A stretch of DNA of 12,408 bases from an uncultured Clostridia bacterium. Its GTDB lineage: Bacteria > Bacillota > Clostridia > Lachnospirales > Anaerotignaceae. The stretch lies in NCBI GenBank assembly GCA_937901125.1, contig CALCGT010000039.1, positions 1 through 12,408 on the forward strand, given 5' to 3'. Below are positions 7,309-12,408 of the stretch, in pieces; positions within the stretch are counted from its first letter, which is position 1, and each line of letters begins with the position of its first letter. The notes under the pieces are model-generated. The model made no database searches. It was given only the letters and a program-made list of their open reading frames with translations, and was not told the origin of the DNA. Position numbers and translations under genes: made by a program.

Positions 7309-8586
7309 TTACACCTGGCCAAACAGTCTGGGCAGGAACATAGAGATAGGTTCAATATAAGTAATCAGCAACAGAGAAACGATACCTGCGATCAGGAAAG
7401 GAATGATCTTGCGGCAGATTTCTGCTACGGAAACATCGCCGGCCTTACAGCCTACATACAGATTGATACCTACGGGGGGTGTTATCAGACCAATCGCCAT
7501 ATTTACTGTCAGGAATACACCGGCATGAACCAGGTTTACGCCCAGGCTCGCCAGTACGGGTATAATAATGGGCAACAGAATGTAGAATGCAGAGTTGGCA
7601 TCCAGGAAGCAACCCGCGATCAGGAAGATAACATTGATAATACACAAGATGATAATCTTGTTTTCAGAGATGGACAGGATCGCTGCGGACAGATCAGCTG
7701 CAACGCCGCTTGTTGTCATAATCCATGCGTACACTGCCGCACAGGCAATGATAAACATAATAGTCGCAGAGGAAACTGCAGCGTCTACGAATACTTTTAC
7801 CAGTTCCTTTGCATGGATTTCTTTGTAAATGAACACACCAACAAACAGACCATAGATTACGGAAACACCAGCTGCTTCTGTAGGTGTGAAGATACCGCCA
7901 TAAATGCCGCCCAGGATAATAACAGGCATCAAGAGCGCCCAGAAGGCATCTTTAAAAGCAGCCCATCTTTCTGCTGCTGTTGCTCTAGGCAACATCACAA
8001 CTTCTGTATTCTTGGATGCAATCATCGCTGCCACAAGATAGGAAACACCCACCAAAATACCAGGGATAATACCTGCACTAAACAATGCGCCAACAGAAGT
8101 ATCTGTACAGGATGCATATACTACGAATGCGATGGAAGGAGGAATGATAATACCGATAGCACCAGAAGCACTCAGCAGTGCTGTGGATGTACCTCTGTCA
8201 TAGCCCTGATGCACCATAGCAGGAATCAGGATCGTGCCCAGTGCTGCAACAGTTGCAGGACCAGAACCAGAAATCGCTGCAAAGAAACAGCATACAATAA
8301 CTGTAACGGCGAACATACCGCTCTTTCTATGGCCTACACAAGTACGGGCGAAGTTTACCAATCTCTGAGAAATACCAGCATATTCCATAATGGAGCCAGC
8401 CAATACGAAGAAAGGGATCGCCAGCAACGCAAACTTACCGATGGAAGCATACATTACATTGGGGAACATAGAGAAGGGGAATCCACCCACATACAAACCA
8501 ACCATTGCAGTCAGGCCCAGTGCAACTGCGATGGGAATATTCAGGAATACAAACAGGAAAAATACACCAAATAAGATCAATGTCAT
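7309..8586 (-). CDS. dctM: TRAP transporter large permease subunit (DctM type)
   Basis: This 425-residue, very hydrophobic protein has about 11-12 predicted membrane helices and is the ion-coupled transport subunit of a tripartite ATP-independent periplasmic-type transporter. Recognisable family motifs are SGSGPATVAALGTILIPAM (near residue 105), GAIGIIIPPSIAF (near 140), GGIYGGIFTPTEAAGV (near 225) and AIGLITPPVGINLYV (near 370). The length fits the family. The start overlaps the stop of dctQ as ATGA (8583-8586), indicating translational coupling of the two membrane subunits. TRAP systems usually import organic acids such as C4-dicarboxylates, sugar acids or 2-oxoacids with sodium. Confidence 0.95.
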   Translation of the reverse strand: MTLILFGVFFLFVFLNIPIAVALGLTAMVGLYVGGFPFSMFPNVMYASIGKFALLAIPFFVLAGSIMEYAGISQRLVNFARTCVGHRKSGMFAVTVIVCCFFAAISGSGPATVAALGTILIPAMVHQGYDRGTSTALLSASGAIGIIIPPSIAFVVYASCTDTSVGALFSAGIIPGILVGVSYLVAAMIASKNTEVVMLPRATAAERWAAFKDAFWALLMPVIILGGIYGGIFTPTEAAGVSVIYGLFVGVFIYKEIHAKELVKVFVDAAVSSATIMFIIACAAVYAWIMTTSGVAADLSAAILSISENKIIILCIINVIFLIAGCFLDANSAFYILLPIIIPVLASLGVNLVHAGVFLTVNMAIGLITPPVGINLYVGCKAGDVSVAEICRKIIPFLIAGIVSLLLITYIEPISMFLPRLFGQV

Positions 8587-9083
8587 GCTTCCTCAACTCC
8601 TTTCGCCACTTTTCTCAGTCTTATAAATTCTTTGATGCCGGATTCAATGGCACGAATAATACAAAATACCGAACCAACAGGAATAGACAACCCCTGAATC
8701 CACATAGGCATGCCCAATGCAGGAGTTTTAGAACTCAATCTAATCTGATTGGAAACCATATCCATACCGTATTTCATCAGCAATACTAGCAGAACAACAG
8801 AGCATACCATGGAAAGCAGTGCCATAATAGGCTGAAGTTTTTTCGGCATATTATCTACAAAAAAACTCATGCCCAGATGTGCAATTCTTTTGTAACCAAC
8901 TGCAATACCAATCATAGAAACCCATACAAACGCAGTAATCGTTACTTCTTCTGTAAAAGAGAAGGAGTTGGAGAAGCAGTATCTGCATACTACGTTCAGG
9001 AAGTTCATAACTGCCATAAAGGCGAATAATAAAACGAGAATACATTCTTCCAGTCTTGTCCAAAAGCTAGAAAGTAGTTTCAT
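8583..9083 (-). CDS. dctQ: TRAP transporter small permease subunit (DctQ type)
   Basis: This 166-residue membrane protein has four hydrophobic segments near residues 12-34, 46-63, 83-105 and 125-145. It carries the family signature NVVCRYCFSNSFSFTEEV (30-47) and RIAHLGMSFF (66-75). DctQ docks the solute-binding protein and forms the scaffold of the transport subunit. The ATG has GAGGTG at proper spacing. It is translationally coupled to dctM by a four-base overlap and separated from dctP by 225 bases containing a hairpin and a candidate promoter. Expected length and position make the call safe; the substrate is unknown. Confidence 0.93.
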   Translation of the reverse strand: MKLLSSFWTRLEECILVLLFAFMAVMNFLNVVCRYCFSNSFSFTEEVTITAFVWVSMIGIAVGYKRIAHLGMSFFVDNMPKKLQPIMALLSMVCSVVLLVLLMKYGMDMVSNQIRLSSKTPALGMPMWIQGLSIPVGSVFCIIRAIESGIKEFIRLRKVAKGVEEA

Positions 9084-9135
9084 ATTTACACCTCATTTCC
9101 AAATACATAATCTTTCCAGTAACAGAATTTATATA

Positions 9136-9178
9136 AACAACAGTTGTTCATTATCAAAACAATTCTTGTCGTTTTCAA
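9136..9178 (-). promoter_or_regulatory. Candidate internal promoter with operator-like palindrome upstream of dctQ
   Basis: On the minus strand TTGAAA (9178-9173) and GATAAT (9155-9150) are spaced by 17 bases, close to the sigma-70/SigA consensus. Transcription would start near 9143, about 60 bases before dctQ. The predicted start lies in a perfect palindrome AACAAC-A-GTTGTT (9136-9148). This could let dctQM and the enzyme genes be transcribed separately from dctP. Sequence match only. Confidence 0.4.
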
Positions 9179-9229
9179 AATTTATGATTGTAATATTATT
9201 TTTTTGTTACCGTATAAGCCTTTTTAAAA

Positions 9230-9257
9230 CAGGCGGAGAATTCACATCCTCCGCCTG
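9230..9257 (-). terminator. Hairpin downstream of dctP (attenuator or leaky terminator)
   Basis: On the minus strand a 9-base-pair perfect stem CAGGCGGAG / CTCCGCCTG with a 10-base loop is followed directly by TTTTAAAAAGG. It lies about 50 bases after the dctP stop and before dctQ. The short T-run suggests partial termination or 3'-end protection. In binding-protein transporters this is a common way to make more solute-binding protein than membrane subunits; that role here is inference. Confidence 0.6.
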
Positions 9258-9308
9258 CGCATTACTCAATCATTTTGCAAACCCTTTGCAATTTCTTAAT
9301 TTTTGCAA

Positions 9309-10337
9309 TCATTCGAATGTGTAACCGAATACTTTGAATACTTCATCACCGATCTGTTCTCTATAAGTATCATAGATAGGCGCTGCTGCATCTTTGAATG
9401 CTGCCATTTCAGCGTCTGTCAGTTCTGTGATTGTCATACCATTGTCTACCATCAGCTGGAAGTTACCTGCGTCTGCTTCTCTAGATGCTGCTACTTCTGC
9501 TGCACAAGCTGCTGCGCCTGCTTCTGCGAATACAGCCTGATCTTCTTCGCTCAGACTATCCCACAGTTTCTGAGAGCATGTCATAACCAGACAGTCATAA
9601 GCGTAGTTCCATTTTGTCAGGTATTTCTGTACTTCATACAGTTTAGCGGATACGATAGGGTCTGTAGGATTTTCCTGACCATCGATAGCACCCTGCTGCA
9701 GAGCTGTGAATACTTCAGAGAATGTCATTACTGTAGGGTCAGCGCCAAACTGTTTGAATGTGTCTACCCAGCAAGCTGTTGCAGGCACACGGAATTTCAT
9801 ACCAGACAGGTCTGCGGGAGTTTTGATTTCTTTGCTTCTGTTTGTTACGGAACGGAAGCCATTTTCAGCCAGACCCAGAACTTTAACACCCAGAGCTTCA
9901 ACTCTTTCTTTTACCAGATCACCAGCGGGACCATTCAGCAGTTTTGCATCAACATCATCATTACTGGAGAACATAAAAGGCATTACAACTGCGAACAGTG
10001 CAGGATCATACAGTGTGTAATTTGTGATGGAACGCAGATCCAGGTCAACTGTGCCATCCAGGATCATCTGACAACCCTGGTCCATTGCACCGCCCGCCAG
10101 CTGTTCATTTGCATAAATAGATACTGTGTATCTGCCATCTGTACCTTCTTCAACTGCTTTTGCCAATTCTTCACAAGCAACACGCCATACGGATGTTTCA
10201 GATGTTGTGTAGCTCATTTTCAGTTCAACAGAATCAGCACTGCCGCCGTCTATAGCTTCGCTGTCACCACCACCGCAACCGACTGCGGAAAATACCATAA
10301 CTGCACTTAAAATACCTGCTAACCATTTTTTCTTCAT
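9309..10337 (-). CDS. dctP: TRAP transporter solute-binding lipoprotein (DctP family)
   Basis: This 342-residue extracytoplasmic receptor begins with a lipoprotein signal (KKKW, hydrophobic core, SAVGC with lipidated Cys21) and a short Gly/Ser/Asp linker. The family core is clear: LAGGAMDQGCQMILDGTVDL (80-99), the stretch ending GFRSVTN (160-166), GMKFRVPA (179-186) with the conserved carboxylate-binding arginine at Arg183, and FSEVFTALQQGAIDGQENP (206-224). The arginine suggests a carboxylate ligand by family knowledge; the ligand itself cannot be read. The Cys anchor fits a Gram-positive host. It is the first gene of the operon, with AAGGAGGG before the ATG and a long leader reaching towards the divergent regulator gene. 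It is followed by a hairpin at 9230-9257. Confidence 0.95.
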   Translation of the reverse strand: MKKKWLAGILSAVMVFSAVGCGGGDSEAIDGGSADSVELKMSYTTSETSVWRVACEELAKAVEEGTDGRYTVSIYANEQLAGGAMDQGCQMILDGTVDLDLRSITNYTLYDPALFAVVMPFMFSSNDDVDAKLLNGPAGDLVKERVEALGVKVLGLAENGFRSVTNRSKEIKTPADLSGMKFRVPATACWVDTFKQFGADPTVMTFSEVFTALQQGAIDGQENPTDPIVSAKLYEVQKYLTKWNYAYDCLVMTCSQKLWDSLSEEDQAVFAEAGAAACAAEVAASREADAGNFQLMVDNGMTITELTDAEMAAFKDAAAPIYDTYREQIGDEVFKVFGYTFE

Positions 10338-10452
10338 ACATAACCCTCCTTAGTTTGTAATGTTTTGTTATAAAGAAATTGCATTTTGTGTTTTTTCTGA
10401 TAACTATTTTTCGCTTCAGATACTTACACTGCAAATCTCCTTTGGATAACTC

Positions 10453-10469
10453 ATCTGCTATGTGCAGAT
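10453..10469 (-). other. Small hairpin in the dctP leader
   Basis: The arms ATCTGC (10453-10458) and GCAGAT (10464-10469) are perfect inverted copies with a 5-base loop. It lies 116 bases upstream of the dctP start, inside the predicted leader transcript. A competing pairing between AAATCT and AGATTT further along the leader is possible, so a switch cannot be excluded, but nothing resembles a known riboswitch. Confidence 0.3.
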
Positions 10470-10508
10470 TTATCACAACCTTTGTTTTTTAATCAAGCCG
10501 TTGTAGTG

Positions 10509-10514
10509 ATTATA
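10509..10514 (-). promoter_or_regulatory. Candidate -10 element of the dctP operon promoter
   Basis: A perfect TATAAT on the minus strand lacks any -35 resemblance at 16-18 bases spacing (ACATTG, AACATT or AAACAT), as is typical of activator-dependent promoters. Transcription would start near 10502 and leave a leader of about 165 bases before dctP. The palindrome at 10567-10582 would then be centred near -72. Confidence 0.4.
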
Positions 10515-10566
10515 TCCTAATCCCGAAATTCAATGTTTGATTTTTTATACAATTACGACGATTTTT

Positions 10567-10582
10567 TGTATCATTTTATACA
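10567..10582. promoter_or_regulatory. Candidate operator TGTAT-N6-ATACA for the Crp/Fnr-type regulator
   Basis: Perfect 5-base half-sites TGTAT (10567-10571) and ATACA (10578-10582) are separated by CATTTT. This is the 5-6-5 architecture of CRP sites (TGTGA-N6-TCACA) with changed inner bases. Another TTTTATACA half-site lies at 10543-10551, so the region has repeated half-sites. It sits between the regulator gene and the predicted dctP promoter. Confidence 0.45.
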
Positions 10583-10688
10583 TTCGACAAAATTTTTTTA
10601 TTTTAAAATAACCCAAACCATGTTTTTAATAGAAATAAGCAAAATAATATAGTAAAATAGAGATATAATAGAAAAGGAGGGACTACAT

Positions 10689-11333
10689 ATGGCAAAACCA
10701 CCTATTCGAATTATTGAACGAATTTTTTTGCAATATGGAACATTAAAGTCATATCCCGCAAACAAAACCATTGTCGTAAAAGGTGATGTCGCAGATAAGA
10801 TTGCTTTTATCAAATCCGGGCAGGTACGTGCAGTCGTTACAAACCCTGACGGCGATGAAACCACATTATTTTATCTTGGCATCGGAAATATCTTTGGCTC
10901 CGATTCCTTAGTTCCAGATCCGGTAGTCGTTGTAAATGTTGAAACGATTACTCCCTGTGAAATATATATGCTTCCTGCCAAACAATTTCTGGAAATCTGG
11001 CAGGAACATAATTACCCAATTCAGGAATTGCTTGCCCATTATCTAAAACGTATTTCCTTGTTGTCTGATTATATCTGCTGCTCTCATTTCGTAAATGCAA
11101 AACAAAGGGTTGCTTATTTCCTTCATTCATCTGCAAGAATTCACGGACCTATTATTTCTTTAACAAATGAGCAGATTGCTGCAATTACTGGTGTAAACCG
11201 TATATCTGTAAATCGAATCTTAAATTCTTTTGCACAAGAAAAAATTGTTCAATTAGAGTACAAAAAAATTATTATTCTAGACGAACAGCAACTGATCTAT
11301 ATTTTTAATGGTTTAGGATATTTCCTTGACTGA
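10689..11333 (+). CDS. Crp/Fnr-family transcriptional regulator
   Basis: This 214-residue protein has an N-terminal cyclic-nucleotide-binding-type beta barrel (about 20-105, IAFIKSGQVRAVVTNPDGDE at 38-57), a dimer helix (about 108-130) and a C-terminal winged helix-turn-helix (158-181, LTNEQIAAITGVNRISVNRI). The phosphate-binding cassette of cAMP-binding CRP (GE...RS) is not conserved: the stretch reads GIGNIFGSDSLVPDPVVVV. There is also no N-terminal cysteine cluster as in FNR. The effector is therefore probably neither cAMP nor an iron-sulfur cluster, which is inference. In the recognition helix the CRP residues Arg-Glu-x-x-x-Arg become Arg171-Ile172-x-x-x-Arg176. AGGAGG lies eight bases before the ATG. 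Divergent placement suggests it controls the TRAP/dehydrogenase operon. Confidence 0.9.
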   Translation: MAKPPIRIIERIFLQYGTLKSYPANKTIVVKGDVADKIAFIKSGQVRAVVTNPDGDETTLFYLGIGNIFGSDSLVPDPVVVVNVETITPCEIYMLPAKQFLEIWQEHNYPIQELLAHYLKRISLLSDYICCSHFVNAKQRVAYFLHSSARIHGPIISLTNEQIAAITGVNRISVNRILNSFAQEKIVQLEYKKIIILDEQQLIYIFNGLGYFLD

Positions 11334-11370
11334 ACCACCGGAGAATATAATATTCTTCGGTGGTTCTTTT
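11332..11370 (+). terminator. Intrinsic terminator of the regulator gene
   Basis: The arm GAACCACCG (11332-11340), which starts inside the TGA stop codon, pairs with CGGTGGTTC (11358-11366). The stem continues inward with one G-U and six further pairs to a 3-base loop, then TTTTCC follows. The stem is long and stable; the T-run is short. The inner stem is AT-rich and nearly symmetrical, so it could also slow transcription from the right. Confidence 0.8.
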
Positions 11371-11556
11371 CCTATCCATAAATTCATGTTAATAATTTCT
11401 TTGACTATAATAATTATAACAGTTTAAACATCATACATCAAAAAACTACATTTGCTATTCTTGCTACAATCCATCCAATATCTGTTACCTAATTTGAGTT
11501 CTTCCTACCATAGCAAACCCCTGTATCCCAGTCACAACAATTGGATCTATATTATA
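11371..11556. other. AT-rich gap between the regulator gene and the insertion sequence
   Basis: No gene is recognisable on either strand. TTGACT (11401-11406) is followed by a perfect palindrome TATAAT-A-ATTATA (11406-11418), and TTTAAA lies 16 bases on. It could be a plus-strand promoter without a gene, or chance in AT-rich DNA. The part around 11450-11550 has higher GC and could be a decayed fragment, but I could not match it to a protein family. Confidence 0.35.
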
Positions 11557-11560
11557 AAAG

Positions 11561-11590
11561 TGGACACGAAAAGTAATTGTGTAATACAAT
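11561..11590 (+). promoter_or_regulatory. Candidate promoter of the IS3 orfA
   Basis: TGGACA (11561-11566) and TACAAT (11585-11590) are spaced by 18 bases, each one base from the SigA consensus. The -35 lies inside the end sequence of the element. Transcription would start near 11597, just before AAAGGAGG (11604-11611) and the ATG at 11619. Confidence 0.4.
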
Positions 11591-11618
11591 AAAGTAGACA
11601 CCAAAAGGAGGTATCCAC

Positions 11619-11912
11619 ATGTCCACAGACAAACGCGGAACCAGATACGATGAAGATTTCAAACGTACCCTGGTCAACCTTTATCAGTCCGGCGGCAAAT
11701 CACAGGCATCCCTTTGCAAAGAATACGGCGTTTCTGAAACGGCACTATCTCGTTGGATCAAACAATATTCAACCGTTGAAACTGACAACGGTGATGTTCT
11801 TACAGCTAAGCAGGTCAAGGAACTGCAGCGCCGACTGGCACAGCTTGAAGAGGAGAATCTTATCTTAAAAAAAGCGATTGCCATCTTCACGCCACACTCG
11901 AGCAACGATTAA
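11619..11912 (+). CDS. IS3-family transposase OrfA
   Basis: This 97-residue protein is the DNA-binding first frame of an IS3 element. Residues about 8-45 form a helix-turn-helix of the transposase_8 type (RYDEDFKRTLVNLY ... SLCKEYGVSETALSRWIKQY). A leucine-zipper-like coiled coil follows (KQVKELQRRLAQLEEENLIL, about 65-84), leading into LKKAIAIF. The length is normal and no stop interrupts the frame. AAAGGAGG precedes the ATG by seven bases. A run of seven A (11867-11873) in TTA-AAA-AAA is the expected -1 slippage site producing the OrfAB fusion. The protein alone lacks the DDE catalytic domain. Confidence 0.9.
   Translation: MSTDKRGTRYDEDFKRTLVNLYQSGGKSQASLCKEYGVSETALSRWIKQYSTVETDNGDVLTAKQVKELQRRLAQLEEENLILKKAIAIFTPHSSND
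11867..11873 (+). other. A7 slippery heptamer for -1 frameshifting into orfB
   Basis: Seven consecutive A occur where the OrfA frame reads L-K-K. A -1 shift continues as K-K-S-D-C-H-L-H-A-T-L-E-Q into the orfB frame, which stays open for about 115 codons. This is the standard arrangement in IS3 elements, where it makes the OrfAB transposase. Confidence 0.65.
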
Positions 11913-12352
11913 ATGCGGTTCATAAGCTTCGACTTCAGCATGATCTTAAAACCCTGTGCTGCGTTCTGGGCGTAAACCGCAGCACCTATTACAAACACTT
12001 CTGTTCAGAACCAGCGGACCGCACCAAAGCGAATCAGGAAATCTGCAGAATGATTCTTCAGATTTATGCGGATTACAACAAAAGGCTTGGTGCTTACAAG
12101 ATCACATATGTTCTCCAGCGTGATTATGGCATTCACATTAGTGTCGGCAGAGTGTACCGCCTAATGAAAACCCTTAATCTACCTCGGATGTCTACTGAAA
12201 AACCTGCCCGCGGACATTAACATTCCGACAACGGCGAGTGCACCAGCCACCTTCGACAGGAGTTCCGGCAGAAAGCACCTAATCTTGTCTGGGTCAGTGA
12301 TTTCACTTACATTAAGGCTGCCGGCAAATGGTACTACCTCTGTATTGTTATG
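11870..12352 (+). pseudogene. IS3-family transposase OrfB, interrupted and truncated
   Basis: Read in the -1 frame from the slippage site, the first part includes CCVLGVNRSTYYKHF, then AYKITYVLQRDYGIHISVGRVYRLM, matching the HTH_21 and linker region of IS3 OrfB. A TAA at 12218-12220 stops it. The same frame then continues with APNLVWVSDFTYIK...WYYLCIVM, the start of the rve/DDE core with the first catalytic Asp at 12299-12301. Homology ends after IVM at 12352, where D-L-F-S-R-K is expected. The second Asp and the Glu are missing. So there are two independent lesions, a premature stop and a truncation. Confidence 0.85.
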
Positions 12353-12408
12353 GGAGACTGTTTCAAAGTTTGTGTAAAATGAAAAAACTGATATAAGATA
12401 ATGAAATG
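12353..12408 (+). mobile_element. Probable left end of a second, IS256-like insertion sequence
   Basis: At about 12353 the orfB reading is replaced by GGAGACTGTTTCAAAGTTTG followed by TGTAAAATG. A terminal GTGTAAA motif is common at IS256-family ends, so the break looks like an insertion edge rather than gradual decay. Only 56 bases are visible, with no coding sequence, so the family is tentative. An alternative is a deletion junction to unrelated DNA. Confidence 0.4.

Larger units (their letters stand above)
10338..10688. promoter_or_regulatory. Divergent control region between dctP and the Crp/Fnr-type regulator
   Basis: This 351-base AT-rich region must hold the promoters for both directions. 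I see a minus-strand -10 (10509-10514), a CRP-format palindrome (10567-10582), a leader hairpin (10453-10469) and a start-stop codon pair (10424-10429). For the plus-strand regulator gene, -10-like hexamers occur at 10648-10653 (TATAGT), 10653-10658 (TAAAAT) and 10664-10669 (TATAAT). None has a good -35, and the last is almost on top of the AAAAGGAGG ribosome binding site. Confidence 0.55.
11557..12352 (+). mobile_element. Left part of an IS3-family insertion sequence, truncated
   Basis: The segment carries orfA, an A7 run at the expected frameshift site and an interrupted orfB with the WVSDFTYIK first-Asp motif, which is the IS3 layout. The left end lies near AAAGTGGACACGAAAAG (11557-11573), resembling the TGGACAC-containing ends of several IS3 elements; the exact boundary could be some bases further left. 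A similar sequence AAAGTAGACACCAAAAG (15 of 17 identical) is at 11591-11607. The element loses homology at about 12353, before the second and third catalytic residues, so it cannot move on its own. Confidence 0.85.

Noticed and set aside
6781..8574. Long plus-strand open frame of 597 codons opposite dctM and the zinc dehydrogenase
   Set aside because: It is antisense to two clear protein genes, has Cys/His/Asn-rich composition without any motif, and no ribosome binding site. It is a by-product of codon bias in the real genes.
9303..10310. 335-codon plus-strand open frame opposite dctP
   Set aside because: It mirrors dctP almost exactly, is cysteine-rich and motif-free, while dctP has all its family motifs on the other strand.
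10264..10476. 70-codon minus-strand frame starting with GTG in the dctP leader
   Set aside because: No proper ribosome binding site, basic low-complexity product and overlap with the dctP lipoprotein signal in another frame. A leader peptide is not excluded but is unsupported.
10461..10477. CRP-like TGTGC-N7-TCACA in the dctP leader
   Set aside because: The spacer is seven rather than six bases, one half-site is imperfect, and it overlaps the leader hairpin downstream of the predicted start. The TGTAT-N6-ATACA site is a better candidate.
11401..11428. Plus-strand promoter TTGACT with TTTAAA
   Set aside because: The -10 matches only four of six bases, the region is very AT-rich and no gene other than the insertion sequence follows.
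11450..11550. Possible decayed gene fragment left of the insertion sequence
   Set aside because: Conceptual translations in both directions are broken by stops and match nothing I recognise.
12221..12235. HSDNG in OrfB as the second catalytic Asp motif of a DDE transposase
   Set aside because: It lies before the first-Asp motif WVSDFTYIK, so it cannot be the second Asp; the similarity is accidental.
1..12408. CRISPR array, tRNA or rRNA genes
   Set aside because: No regularly spaced repeats and no cloverleaf or rRNA-like conserved sequence seen on either strand.

Overview
The window looks like part of the chromosome of an anaerobic low-GC Gram-positive bacterium, most likely a Clostridia member of Lachnospirales type. 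The clues are strong AGGAGG-type ribosome binding sites, AT-rich intergenic DNA, a Gram-positive lipoprotein signal on the solute-binding protein, an E3 subunit carrying its own lipoyl domain, and a Crp/Fnr-type regulator. The taxonomic call is inference.

Layout. Positions 10337 down to 123 hold one tightly packed minus-strand gene set. In transcription order it is: TRAP solute-binding lipoprotein (DctP), TRAP small and large membrane subunits (DctQ, DctM), a zinc-dependent medium-chain dehydrogenase of L-threonine 3-dehydrogenase type, a complete thiamine-diphosphate 2-oxoacid/acetoin dehydrogenase complex (E1 alpha, E1 beta, E2, lipoyl-E3), and a beta-hydroxyacid dehydrogenase. A terminator-like hairpin lies at 50-89. 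A divergent Crp/Fnr-family regulator (10689-11333, plus strand) shares a 351-base control region with dctP and ends in a strong hairpin terminator. To its right is the left part of an IS3-family insertion sequence (about 11557-12352). Its orfB is broken by an in-frame stop and then cut off, at about 12353, by what looks like the end of a second, IS256-like element that runs out of the window.

How the genes may work together (inference). The TRAP transporter imports a carboxylate. The zinc dehydrogenase oxidises a hydroxyl group to a ketone. The E1-E2-E3 complex cleaves or decarboxylates the resulting acyloin or 2-oxo compound to an acyl-CoA, making NADH. The beta-hydroxyacid dehydrogenase interconverts a semialdehyde and a hydroxyacid, which could re-oxidise NADH. 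The substrate cannot be read from the sequence.

Main points for a second look: a candidate regulator site TGTAT-N6-ATACA whose deviation from the CRP consensus matches a Glu-to-Ile change in the regulator's recognition helix; a duplicated lipoyl domain in E2 and E3 with a 28-base perfect DNA repeat; a 12-base perfect inverted repeat between the E2 and E3 genes; related GC hairpins after dctP and at the operon end; and the nested, decayed insertion sequences. No tRNA, rRNA or CRISPR array was seen.
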